Shown here: positions 17,016 through 25,241 of the stretch, piece after piece | How the letters are laid out: each line of letters starts with the position of its first letter | Numbering within the stretch: position 1 is the first letter of the stretch | Origin: Marinovum algicola | GTDB taxonomy: Bacteria; Pseudomonadota; Alphaproteobacteria; Rhodobacterales; Rhodobacteraceae | Length of the DNA: 64,000 nt | Assembly (NCBI RefSeq): GCF_900109145.1 | Contig: NZ_FNYY01000017.1 | Span: forward strand, 1-64,000 | Direction of reading: 5' to 3' | Notes under the pieces: generated by a model | What the model was told of the DNA's origin: nothing | What the model saw: the letters and a program-made list of their open reading frames with translations, nothing else | The model's database searches: none | Program-made: the position numbers and the translations under genes

Positions 17016-17975
17016 ATGGCGAAACCCAGAATTCTGGTGACGAGAAAGCTGACCGATCCGGTCGAAGCGCGGCTGGCGGCCGACTATGACGCAACCTTCA
17101 ACCCGAGCGACCGGCCGATGCCGGCAGCGGCGCTGGCCGCGGCGATGCGCGACCATGACGCCCTGGTGCCGACGGTCAGCGATCGGATCGCGGCCGGGAT
17201 GTTGCAGGTCGAGGGGCGCCGGGTGCGGATGATCGCCAATGTCGGTGTCGGCTTTTCCAATATCGACATCGAGGCCGCCAGGGATGCGGGCATTGCCGTC
17301 TCGAACACGCCGGACGTGCTGACCGATGCCACCGCCGACACCGCCATGTTGCTGATCCTGTCGGCCACCCGCCGCGCCTTTGCCGCCGAAAAGATGCTGC
17401 GCGCGGGCCGCTGGGGCGGGTTCTCGATTGTCGACGGGCTGGGCACAAGCATTCAGGGCAAGGTGCTGGGCATCATCGGCATGGGCCGCATCGGCCGGGC
17501 CACCGCGCGCCGGGCGGCAGCCGGGTTCGGCATGGAGATCGTCTATTACAACCGTTCGCCGGTCGGCGAACTCGGCTTCGAGGCGCGGCGGCTGGAGAGC
17601 ATCGAGGCGGTCATGGCGGCGGCCGACGTGGTGTCTGTGCATGTGCCGGGGGGCGGGGCGGCGCCGCTGGTGACGGCCGCGCATATCGCCTGCATGAAGC
17701 GCTCGGCCTATCTGATCAACACCGCCCGGGGCGACAGTGTCGATCAGGATGCCCTGATCGAAGCGCTGGCCCGGGGGCGCATCGCCGGTGCCGGGCTCGA
17801 TGTCTTTGCCGAGGAACCCGAGGTGCCCAAGGCGTTGCGCGAGATGGAGACCGTCACCCTGCTGCCGCATATCGGATCGGCCACCCAAGAGGTGCGCACC
17901 GCCATGGGGCATGTGGCGGCCGACAATCTCGACGCCTTCTTTGCCGGCAAGGAGCTGCCCTGCCGGGTGGTCTGA
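17016..17975 (+). CDS. D-2-hydroxyacid dehydrogenase (glyoxylate/hydroxypyruvate reductase type)
   Basis: A 319-residue NAD(P)-dependent reductase acting on 2-keto or D-2-hydroxy acids. The nucleotide-binding motif GMGRIGRATARR is mid-protein. The beta-2 strand ends in YYNRSP rather than with an acidic residue, which favours NADPH. The catalytic residues are present: Arg in NTARGDSVD, Glu in LDVFAEEPEVP and His in LLPHIGSAT. It follows tctA by 96 bases on the same strand, so its substrate may be what the TTT system imports. The ATG at 17016 has only a weak ribosome site. Confidence 0.87.
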   Translation: MAKPRILVTRKLTDPVEARLAADYDATFNPSDRPMPAAALAAAMRDHDALVPTVSDRIAAGMLQVEGRRVRMIANVGVGFSNIDIEAARDAGIAVSNTPDVLTDATADTAMLLILSATRRAFAAEKMLRAGRWGGFSIVDGLGTSIQGKVLGIIGMGRIGRATARRAAAGFGMEIVYYNRSPVGELGFEARRLESIEAVMAAADVVSVHVPGGGAAPLVTAAHIACMKRSAYLINTARGDSVDQDALIEALARGRIAGAGLDVFAEEPEVPKALREMETVTLLPHIGSATQEVRTAMGHVAADNLDAFFAGKELPCRVV

Positions 17976-17985
17976 GGACGGCCCG

Positions 17986-19014
17986 CTAGGCGGCTGGCTG
18001 GCCGTTCAGTCGTCCGGGCGGCCCGGTCGAGGCGCGGACCATCAATTCGATCTCGAGCAGCCGGGGCTGCGGCACGGTCTGGGTCTCGACCCATCCGGCC
18101 AGCGCATCGGCGGCGGCCAGGCCCATGCGCGACACCGGCAGGTGAACGGTGGTCAGCTCGGGATAGAGATGCTCCGAGCCGGGCAGATCGTCCACCCCGA
18201 TGAGCGAGATCTGCCCGGGCACGGCGATGCCCGCGCGCTGCAATTCGAACAGGACGCCCGAGGCCAGCACGTCTGACAGGCAGAGCACGGCGCTGGTGCG
18301 CGCCGCCGCCGTCCGCACCGCCTGCCCTGCCGCGCAGCCGCCGGCGATCGACAGCGGCACCTCATGATAGACCAGATCGACTTCGGGGCGGTGGCCGGCC
18401 AGGGCTTCGATCCGCGCCCGGGTGCGGTCGTTCAGATTGCTCGGGCCATGTACCACCGCGATCCGGCGATGGCCCTGATCGGCCAGGTGGTCCAGCGCCG
18501 CCCGCGCGGCGGCGGTGTTGTCATAACCGATGGTTGGCAGCCGGTAGTCGGGATCGAAACAGGAGATCGCGATTGCCGGCAATTGCCCGCGCTCGATCAG
18601 CCCGAAGAACTCCGGCGTGTGGGTCATACCCGAGACCATCAGCCCCTCGGCGCCGATATCGATCAGGCCTTGCGCCTTTTCGGCCTCGATCCGGGGATCG
18701 TCGTCGGTGGTCGCAACCACCAGCGACAAGCGGTGGCTGGCCAACTGGCGTTCGAGCCCGGCCAGCACGCGGGCGAAAATGTCGTGTTCCAGTGTCGGCA
18801 CCAGCGCGCCGACAAAGCGGGTGCGGCCCGAATTGATCGCCCGCGCCGCGGCACTCGGCAGCCAGCGCAGCTCCTGCATCGCCTGCTCGACCCGAGCGCG
18901 GGTTTTCTCGGCCACGGTTTCCGGCGCGTTCATCACCCGCGACACGGTTGCCACTGAAACTTGCGCCGCCGCCGCGACGTCGCGCAGATTGGCGCGTTTG
19001 CGCTGTGCCTTCAT
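17986..19014 (-). CDS. LacI-family transcriptional regulator
   Basis: A 342-residue repressor. The N-terminal helix-turn-helix NLRDVAAAAQVSVATVSRVMN and hinge helix (WLPSAAARAINSGRT) are complete. A periplasmic-binding-protein-like effector domain follows (FVGALVPTLEHDIFARVLAGLE, and a C-terminal GVDDLPGSEHLYPELTTVHLP). The start at 19014 is chosen because AGAGGGG precedes it and it sits just before the HTH. It is divergent from the DUF1989-GcvT gene, whose promoter region carries two LacI-type operators. It is the likely local repressor, released by the transported methylated compound or a product (inference). Confidence 0.9.
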   Translation of the reverse strand: MKAQRKRANLRDVAAAAQVSVATVSRVMNAPETVAEKTRARVEQAMQELRWLPSAAARAINSGRTRFVGALVPTLEHDIFARVLAGLERQLASHRLSLVVATTDDDPRIEAEKAQGLIDIGAEGLMVSGMTHTPEFFGLIERGQLPAIAISCFDPDYRLPTIGYDNTAAARAALDHLADQGHRRIAVVHGPSNLNDRTRARIEALAGHRPEVDLVYHEVPLSIAGGCAAGQAVRTAAARTSAVLCLSDVLASGVLFELQRAGIAVPGQISLIGVDDLPGSEHLYPELTTVHLPVSRMGLAAADALAGWVETQTVPQPRLLEIELMVRASTGPPGRLNGQPAA

Positions 19015-19097
19015 TTTGACCCCCTCTGCCTGCCCGAGCAGCAACACTCCGCGGTCCGCTGCCAATTTTCAACTTCGTTATACACCCACTTGACGGA

Positions 19098-19132
19098 TGT
19101 AACTAGTTTCATTCACTCTGTAACCAGTTACA
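19098..19132. promoter_or_regulatory. Two LacI-type operators over the divergent promoter
   Basis: TGTAACTAGTTTCA (19098-19111) and TGTAACCAGTTACA (19119-19132) are spaced 21 bases centre to centre, two helical turns. The second has perfect TGTAAC/GTTACA arms and the first has one mismatch. A possible -35 hexamer TTGACG at 19090-19095 abuts the first site, so binding would block transcription of the 19153 gene. The consensus matches the LacI family; the assignment to the neighbouring repressor is inference. Confidence 0.65.
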
Positions 19133-19152
19133 AAACGAGAATCGGCCAGAAT

Positions 19153-21474
19153 ATGACCCAATACGCAGTCCTTCGTGATTTCGACAACATGGGCTTTCGC
19201 AGCCAGGCCAGATCCTTCCCGGGGTTCCCCGCGCCATTGCAGACGCACCTGCGCCGTCTCGCCCCACGTGAGGCGCTGCGCCAGGATCTTCGCGCCGGCG
19301 ACCTCTTGTCGATCGAGGCTCCCGCAGGTGGCGCGCAGATCGTTGCCTTCGATGCCGCCGGCCGCCCGGCGCTGGACACGCTCGGCCTGAAACCGGACGG
19401 CCCGCTTGCCCTTGTCGCCAGCGACACCGGGGTGCTGACCGGCTGGATTGTCGCCCAGGGCGGCGATGCCACGGCGCCGATCCCGGCCGCCTGCCCCGCG
19501 CCGCTGGCCGAACCGCTGCTGCTCAAGGCGAACGCGGCGGTGACGGTCTGGATTCTCCGCCCGCTTCAACCCGAGGCGCTGGTTGACGGCTCGGCCGGCG
19601 GCAGCGTCACCGTCAGCCTCAAGCGCGCAGCGGGCCAGTCACCGCTGCTGCCGCCGCTGCTCGGCGACACCCGCGACGAATTCACCGTGCCGCGCGGCAC
19701 GGCGATGGCCTATGAGGTGAAACAGGGCGAATTCGTCCAGATCATCGACATCGAGGGCCAGCAATGCTCGGACTTCACCGCCTTTCGCAGCGACGGTCTC
19801 GACCGCGGCGAAGAGCTGATGATCGACGGCACCGCCACCCGGTCGATGGTGCGGCGTGCCTATCCCGGCCCCGGGCTGCTCGACAAGTTCTTTGACCGCA
19901 ACATGCGGCCGCTCTTGAACGTGGTGCAGGACACCTGCGGCCGGCATGACACCTTTGGCCTGGCCTGCACCGCGCGCGGTTATGAAGAGCGCGGCTTTCC
20001 CGGCCATGTCAATTGCTCCGACAATATCTCGCGGGCGCTGGCGCCTTATGGCGTGGCCCCGCGCGCGGCCTGGCCGGCGATCAACTTCTTCTGGAACACC
20101 TGGATCGACCTGCACAGCCACAACATCATGACCGAGGAATCGCATTCCCGGCCCGGCGATTACGTCGCCATGCGCGCGCTGGAGGATCTGGTCGCCGTCT
20201 CCACCGCCTGCCCCGACGACGTCGATCCGATCAACGGCTGGAATCCCACCGATGTGCATGTGCGCATCTATCGCCCTGACACCCCCCTGCGCCGCGCCGT
20301 AGCGTATCGCGAAAAGGAAGACGCCCCGATGACCATCTCGCAGACCTCCGCCTTCCACGAACGGCTGGAACCGCTGACCCACAATTTCGCCCCCGCGCGC
20401 GATCTCTGGGCGCCGGTCAGCTTTCCGGCGGCGGGCGCAACCGGTGAATACTGGGCCTGCCGCGAGGCGGTGACCGTGCAGGACATGAGCGGGCTGCGCA
20501 AATACGACATCGTCGGCCCGGATGCCGAAACGCTGTTGCAGCGCGCGACCACCCGCAATGTCGCCAAGCTGGCGGTGTGGCGCGGGCAATACACGCTGAT
20601 GTGCGATGCGGCCGGAACGGTGATCGATGACGGCACCCTGTTCCGGCTGGGCCATGACCTGTTCCGCTGGTGCTGCGGATCGGAGGAAAGCGGCCGGGTG
20701 CTGGAAACGCTGGCGCAGGAACTGGGGTTGCAGGTCCGCATCCATCACATGGGCGGCGCCATGCCGAACCTGGCGATTCAGGGGCCGAAATCGCGCGATC
20801 TGCTGCGCAAGATCGTCTTTACCCAGCCGCATGTGCCGGCAATGGACCATCTCAAATGGTTCGGCGTAACCGTGGCCCGGCTCAACGACCGCGAAGGCGC
20901 GCCCTTCATGTTGTCGCGCTCTGGCTATACCGGCGAGCTGGGGTACGAGATCTTCTGTGCCAAATCCGACGCGGTGGCGATCTGGGACGCGGTGATGGCG
21001 GCGGGCGAGGAGTTCGGGATCACGCCGATGGGTTCCGAGGCTCTGGGCACCATCCGCATCGAGGCCGGGCTGGCGGCCGCAGATGCCGAGTTTGCGCCGG
21101 GCGTCGATGCCTTCGAGGCCGGGCTGGGCTTTGCCGTCGATCTGACCAAACCCGAATTCACCGGCAAGGCGGCACTGGAGCGCAATGCGCAAGACCCGCG
21201 CCGGGTGCTCAAGGGGCTGCTGCTGGACGGGCCGGACGTGCCGCATCACGGTAGCCCGGTGCTCGACGGCGAACGCCAGGTGGGCGTCGTCACCTCGGCC
21301 ACCCGCTCGCCCACGCTGGGCCATGCCATCGCCATGGCGCGGCTGGGCGTGGAACATGCCGAAAACGGCGCCCGGCTGGACATCGGCCAGCTTGACGGCC
21401 GGATGAAACGCCTTGGCGCTACGGTTTCCGACATTCCCTTCCTAGACCCGCAACGCAAGCGGGCGCGCGCCTGA
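19153..21474 (+). CDS. DUF1989-GcvT fusion protein
   Basis: A 773-residue two-domain protein. Residues ~1-390 are of the DUF1989 (urea-carboxylase-associated) family: GEFVQIIDIEGQQCSDFTAF, VVQDTCGRHDTFGLAC, GHVNCSDNISRALAPYG and the terminal ACPDDVDPINGWNPTDVHV match that family. Some DUF1989 proteins are carboxyguanidine deiminases. Residues ~393-773 are a full-length GcvT-type aminomethyltransferase with VQDMSGLRKYDIVGPDA, GTVIDDGTLFRLG, LSRSGYTGELGYEIF and GLGFAVDLTKPEFTGKAAL. An internal ATG at 20329 preceded by AAGGA could produce the GcvT half alone. It is divergent from the LacI repressor and upstream of a betaine-type importer. A folate-linked demethylation role is likely; the reaction of the first half is unknown. 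Confidence 0.85.
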   Translation: MTQYAVLRDFDNMGFRSQARSFPGFPAPLQTHLRRLAPREALRQDLRAGDLLSIEAPAGGAQIVAFDAAGRPALDTLGLKPDGPLALVASDTGVLTGWIVAQGGDATAPIPAACPAPLAEPLLLKANAAVTVWILRPLQPEALVDGSAGGSVTVSLKRAAGQSPLLPPLLGDTRDEFTVPRGTAMAYEVKQGEFVQIIDIEGQQCSDFTAFRSDGLDRGEELMIDGTATRSMVRRAYPGPGLLDKFFDRNMRPLLNVVQDTCGRHDTFGLACTARGYEERGFPGHVNCSDNISRALAPYGVAPRAAWPAINFFWNTWIDLHSHNIMTEESHSRPGDYVAMRALEDLVAVSTACPDDVDPINGWNPTDVHVRIYRPDTPLRRAVAYREKEDAPMTISQTSAFHERLEPLTHNFAPARDLWAPVSFPAAGATGEYWACREAVTVQDMSGLRKYDIVGPDAETLLQRATTRNVAKLAVWRGQYTLMCDAAGTVIDDGTLFRLGHDLFRWCCGSEESGRVLETLAQELGLQVRIHHMGGAMPNLAIQGPKSRDLLRKIVFTQPHVPAMDHLKWFGVTVARLNDREGAPFMLSRSGYTGELGYEIFCAKSDAVAIWDAVMAAGEEFGITPMGSEALGTIRIEAGLAAADAEFAPGVDAFEAGLGFAVDLTKPEFTGKAALERNAQDPRRVLKGLLLDGPDVPHHGSPVLDGERQVGVVTSATRSPTLGHAIAMARLGVEHAENGARLDIGQLDGRMKRLGATVSDIPFLDPQRKRARA
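20314..20331 (+). promoter_or_regulatory. Possible internal ribosome binding site and start inside the fusion gene
   Basis: AAGGA at 20314-20318 lies ten bases before ATG 20329, exactly where the GcvT domain begins. Translation from here would give a 381-residue protein of normal GcvT length. The upstream frame is open throughout, so the fusion itself is not a frameshift artefact. Confidence 0.4.
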
Positions 21475-21506
21475 GAGCGCATAAACCCAACCTGAGAGGA
21501 CCCACG

Positions 21507-22469
21507 ATGAAAGCACTTTCCACATTGACCGCCCTTGCGGCCCTGACCCTCGGCACCGGCGCGCTGGCGCAGGAAAAGGTCATGGTCGGCGAACCCAGCT
21601 GGCCCGGTGCCAAGGTGATGAGCCGCGTCATCGGCCAGGTGATCGAGACCCGGCTTGGCGGTGAGGCCGGCTATGCCCCGGGCGCCAACGCGGTGATCTT
21701 TGCCGCCATGGACGGCGGCCGCGGCGATATCGACGTGCATCCCGATGTCTGGCTGCCGAACCACGAATCCTTCCGCAAGGAATACGTCGAACAGAAAGGC
21801 ACCGTCGCCCTGTCGTCGGGCAGCTACGAGGGCCGCACCGGGTTCTGCACGCCCACCTACATGGCCGAAGAGCACAACATCCGCTCGATCTTCGATCTGG
21901 CCACCCCGATGGCGCAGGAGCTCTTTGACACCGACGGCGACGGCAAGGGCGAGATCTGGGTCGGCGGCTCCGGTTGGGCCTCGACCAATGTGCACAAGGT
22001 CAAGGTGCGCGACTATGGCATCGAGACCTTTCTCGACCCCTCGACCGAGGACGAGGCGGTGTTCTATGCCCGGCTGAAGGACGCCATCGACCGGAAGCAG
22101 GGCGTGGTCTTCTATTGCTATTCGCCGCACTACGTGCACGCGCTCTATGACGTGACCATGATCGAGGAACCGGCCTATGACGAGGCGTCCTATACCATGG
22201 TGCAACCGGGCGAGGATGCCGACTGGTTCAACAAGTCGTCGATCACCACCGGCGACATGATCAAGACCGTGACAGTGGGCTACTCGCGTTCGCTGGAAGA
22301 GCGCAACCCCGCCGCGGCCGCCTTCCTGAGCAAGATCGACATGGAGTCCGAGGAGCTGTCCAAGCTGACCTATGAGGTCGTGGTACAGGGTCGCGACATC
22401 GACGCCGCGGTGTCGGACTGGCTTGCGGCGAACGGCAAGGTCGTCGATGGCTGGCTCGGCCTGAACTGA
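21507..22469 (+). CDS. Glycine betaine/proline-type ABC substrate-binding protein
   Basis: A 320-residue periplasmic binding protein of the OpuAC/ProX type. A 21-residue signal peptide (TLGTGALAQEK) is followed by VGEPSWPGAKVMSRVIGQVIETRLGG and DIDVHPDVWLPNH, both typical of quaternary-amine binding proteins. Aromatic residues for cation-pi binding are plentiful (SGWAS, FYCYSPHYVHALY). An insertion at residues 141-149 reads DTDGDGKGE, a calcium-loop-like DxDxDG sequence. The start follows GAGAGG. The ligand could be glycine betaine, proline betaine, carnitine or another small zwitterion; the adjacent demethylases favour a methylated amine. Confidence 0.88.
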   Translation: MKALSTLTALAALTLGTGALAQEKVMVGEPSWPGAKVMSRVIGQVIETRLGGEAGYAPGANAVIFAAMDGGRGDIDVHPDVWLPNHESFRKEYVEQKGTVALSSGSYEGRTGFCTPTYMAEEHNIRSIFDLATPMAQELFDTDGDGKGEIWVGGSGWASTNVHKVKVRDYGIETFLDPSTEDEAVFYARLKDAIDRKQGVVFYCYSPHYVHALYDVTMIEEPAYDEASYTMVQPGEDADWFNKSSITTGDMIKTVTVGYSRSLEERNPAAAAFLSKIDMESEELSKLTYEVVVQGRDIDAAVSDWLAANGKVVDGWLGLN

Positions 22470-22481
22470 TCCCCGTCTGCC

Positions 22482-22509
22482 GGCCTGTGGCCTCGCGGGG
22501 CCACAGGCC
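22482..22509 (+). terminator. Perfect 11-bp hairpin between SBP and ATPase genes
   Basis: GGCCTGTGGCC (22482-22492) pairs with GGCCACAGGCC (22499-22509) around a six-base loop. There is no T-run, and the next gene starts 31 bases later on the same strand, so it is more likely a 3' stabiliser or partial attenuator than a true terminator. Confidence 0.6.
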
Positions 22510-22539
22510 CCTCGACCCACATTCGTGACAGGAGAAGCC

Positions 22540-23589
22540 ATGTCCGGCGAGATAGCGATAGACGCAAACGGCGTCTGGAAGATTTTCGGCAAACGTGCCG
22601 ATGAGGCCCTTCGGGCGATCCATGACGAGGGGCTGACCAAGGCGCAGGTGCTGGAGCGCTTCAACTGCGTCGTCGGCGTGGCCGATGCCAGCTTTCAGGT
22701 CAAGCGCGGCGAATTGTTCTGCGTCATGGGCCTGTCCGGGTCCGGCAAGTCAACACTGGTGCGCCACGTCAACCGTCTTCTGGAGCCCACCGCCGGACAT
22801 ATCCACATCAACGGCGAAGACGTCATGGGTCTGGACGATGCCGGCCTGCGCGATCTGCGCAACCGTCGCGTTGCCATGGTGTTTCAGAACTTCGGCCTGA
22901 TGCCGCACCGCACGGTGCGCGACAATGTTGCCATGCCGCTGGAAATCCGCGGCACCGGCAAGGCGCGGCGTTGGGAAGAGGCCGACCGGGTGCTCGATCT
23001 CGTCGAGCTTGGCGGCTGGGAAGACAAATATGCGCATGAGCTCTCGGGCGGGATGCAGCAACGGGTCGGTCTGGCCCGGGCCATCGCCTCGGACCCCGAG
23101 ATCCTGCTGATGGACGAGCCGTTCTCGGCGCTCGATCCGCTGATCCGCAAGCAGTTGCAGGACCAGTTCATGCAGCTCAGCCGCAAGCTGGGCAAGACCA
23201 CGATGTTCATCACGCATGATCTGGACGAGGCGATCCGCATCGGGCACCGCATCGCCATCATGAAGGATGGCCGCATCGTTCAGATCGGCACCCCGGAAGA
23301 GATCATCCTCAACCCGGCCGACGGCTATGTGGCGGATTTCGTGGCCGGCATCTCCAAGCTCAACATGATCTTCGCCCATTCGGTGATGCAGCCGGTGGGG
23401 GAGTTTGAATCCGCCTACGGCAGCGTGCCCGGCGACGCCAAGGTTGCCCATCCCGAGATGGACCTGAGCGATCTTATGAACCTTGCGGTGGATGGCCATG
23501 GCATCGTCACCGTCGCCGACGCCGGCAATACCGTCGGCGTGATCAACCGCGCGCGCCTGCTGCGCGCCATCCAGAACAGCCAGGCGTGA
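22540..23589 (+). CDS. Glycine betaine/proline-type ABC ATPase
   Basis: A 349-residue OpuAA/ProV-type ATPase. It opens with the family-specific helical segment (WKIFGKRADEALRAIHDEGLTKAQVLE), then Walker A GLSGSGKST, the Q-loop FQNFGLMPHRTV, the signature LSGGMQQRVGLARAIA, Walker B ILLMDEPFSALDP and the switch region FITHDLDEA. The C-terminal ~70 residues resemble a single degenerate CBS-type regulatory module (GIVTVADAGNTVGVINRARLL), which in this family senses ionic strength. The start at 22540 follows CAGGAGA. Confidence 0.9.
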   Translation: MSGEIAIDANGVWKIFGKRADEALRAIHDEGLTKAQVLERFNCVVGVADASFQVKRGELFCVMGLSGSGKSTLVRHVNRLLEPTAGHIHINGEDVMGLDDAGLRDLRNRRVAMVFQNFGLMPHRTVRDNVAMPLEIRGTGKARRWEEADRVLDLVELGGWEDKYAHELSGGMQQRVGLARAIASDPEILLMDEPFSALDPLIRKQLQDQFMQLSRKLGKTTMFITHDLDEAIRIGHRIAIMKDGRIVQIGTPEEIILNPADGYVADFVAGISKLNMIFAHSVMQPVGEFESAYGSVPGDAKVAHPEMDLSDLMNLAVDGHGIVTVADAGNTVGVINRARLLRAIQNSQA

Positions 23590-23600
23590 GGAGACGAAAC

Positions 23601-25118
23601 ATGCAACATGTCGATCCGATGCAGATCAAACCCGACGCCAGCGCGCGCATGCAGGCGCTGGTCGGGGATTTCGCCGGGCAGTCGCAAGGCTATTACCGCC
23701 GGGTCTTCGCGCATATGATGCAGGCTCCCGGCTACGCCTTTACCCTAAACCCCGCCGCCGGGCTGCTCGGGCCGGTCTGGTTCGGGGCGCGGGGGCTGTG
23801 GTCGTGGTTCCTGGGCTTCCTGGTCCTCGAAACCCTGGCCTATATCCAGATCGGCCTTGGCCTCTTTGGCGATCTCGGCCGCGATGCCCGGCTGCGGGCC
23901 GATCAGATCGCCCAGACGCTCGACCTGCGCCGCCAGCAGATCGAGGCGGCGGAAACCTCCGGCGCGGCCTCGCTCGAAGCGTTGAAGCGCGCCGCGACCT
24001 CGCTGGAAGAGGCGCTCACGGGGGCGCGGCTCGCGGCGGACAGTGCCGATGCCAGCGGGCTTGTCTATCTCGCCGTGGGGCTCGGGCTTCTGCTGACCTT
24101 CAAGTTTGCCGCCGCCGCGCTTGCCAACTGGACGCTGGAAGGGCAGTTCGCCCGCTGGCGCTCGGACCGGCGGGTGGCCAGCGGCTGGTCGCAGCTGCGC
24201 ATGCTGCTGGCCGGGCTGATCACCCTGGCCGTGGTGGTGATCTCGACCGCGAAATTCGCCCGCCCCGACGCCTTTCCGGTGCTCAACGCCTTTCCCACCG
24301 ACCGCGACTGGCGGCTTGGCACCGGCGACTGGGTGCAGGCCGGCTTCGACTGGCTCAAGACCCATGGGCGCGGCTTCTTTGACGGGCTGACCGTCGGTAT
24401 GCGCAGCCTGCTCGACGCCATCGAGGTGGTGCTGGTGGGCACCCCCTGGCCGGTGGTGGCGCTGGTCTTCGTGATGCTGGCCTATCTGTCGGGCGGCGCC
24501 CGTGTGGCGATCTTTACCGCCGCGGCGCTGGCCTATCTCGGGCTGCTCGACTTCTGGGAAAAGGCGATGACCACGATCGCCCTGCTCGGTGCGGCGGCGC
24601 TGATCTCGATCACCCTGGGCATTCCGCTCGGCATTTTCTGTGCCCGCCGCCCCGCGGTCTTTGCGGTGGTGCGCCCGGTGCTGGATTTCATGCAGTCGAT
24701 GCCCTCGTTTGTCTACCTGATCCCGGTGGTGGCCTTCATCGGCTCGGGCAAGCCTGCGGGCGTGGTCGCCACGATGATCTTTGGCAGCCCGCCGGTGATC
24801 CGGTTCACGGTGCTGGGTCTGCAACAGGTGCCCAAGACGGTGCGCGAGGCGGCATTGGCCTTTGGCGCGACCCCCCGCTATTTGCTCTGGCGTGTCGACC
24901 TGCCGCTGGCGCGCAAGACCATCATGGCCGGCGTCAATCAGACCATTCTGCTGTCGCTGGCGATGGTGGTGGTGGCCTCGCTGATCGGTGCCAAGGGGCT
25001 GGGCGAGGATGTGCTGGAAGCGTTGCAATACGCCGCCGCCGGTCAGGGCATCCTTGCCGGGCTCGCCATCCTGTTCTGTGCCCTGATCCTCGACCGGATC
25101 GTCGCCGGCAAGAAATAA
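23601..25118 (+). CDS. Glycine betaine/proline-type ABC permease with long N-terminal region
   Basis: A 505-residue membrane protein. The last ~200 residues are a normal OpuAB/ProW permease domain (GIPLGIFCARRPAVF, the EAA-like stretch VREAALAFGATPRYLLWRVDLPLARKT). The first ~300 residues add membrane helices around 70-90 and 150-170. Between them lies a charged heptad-like segment at ~95-147 (ADQIAQTLDLRRQQIEAAE) that should be an extramembrane coiled coil. Typical ProW is about 350 residues, so the extension is considerable. The ATG at 23601 follows GAGGAG; a GTG overlapping the previous stop is the alternative. Confidence 0.85.
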   Translation: MQHVDPMQIKPDASARMQALVGDFAGQSQGYYRRVFAHMMQAPGYAFTLNPAAGLLGPVWFGARGLWSWFLGFLVLETLAYIQIGLGLFGDLGRDARLRADQIAQTLDLRRQQIEAAETSGAASLEALKRAATSLEEALTGARLAADSADASGLVYLAVGLGLLLTFKFAAAALANWTLEGQFARWRSDRRVASGWSQLRMLLAGLITLAVVVISTAKFARPDAFPVLNAFPTDRDWRLGTGDWVQAGFDWLKTHGRGFFDGLTVGMRSLLDAIEVVLVGTPWPVVALVFVMLAYLSGGARVAIFTAAALAYLGLLDFWEKAMTTIALLGAAALISITLGIPLGIFCARRPAVFAVVRPVLDFMQSMPSFVYLIPVVAFIGSGKPAGVVATMIFGSPPVIRFTVLGLQQVPKTVREAALAFGATPRYLLWRVDLPLARKTIMAGVNQTILLSLAMVVVASLIGAKGLGEDVLEALQYAAAGQGILAGLAILFCALILDRIVAGKK

Positions 25119-25150
25119 CCCCGGCCACCCCGACCCAATCGAAGCCCAAA

Positions 25151-25174
25151 GGCGGGATCGCTCCTGATCCCGCC
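25151..25174 (+). terminator. Perfect 9-bp hairpin after the betaine-type permease gene
   Basis: GGCGGGATC (25151-25159) pairs with GATCCCGCC (25166-25174). It lies in the 123-base gap between transporter and dehydrogenase genes and lacks a T-run. It may separate the transcript into transporter and enzyme segments. Confidence 0.5.
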
Positions 25175-25241
25175 TGCCGCCCTCCCCTTGCCTCCCCCGG
25201 TGCCGCCCCTCCAGCGCGGCCAGAACGAAGGACCCTCGCCC

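Noticed and set aside
15393-17912. An 839-codon open frame on the - strand
   Set aside because: It is antisense to tctA and the hydroxyacid dehydrogenase, both of which have full family motifs on the + strand. It is a GC-rich shadow.
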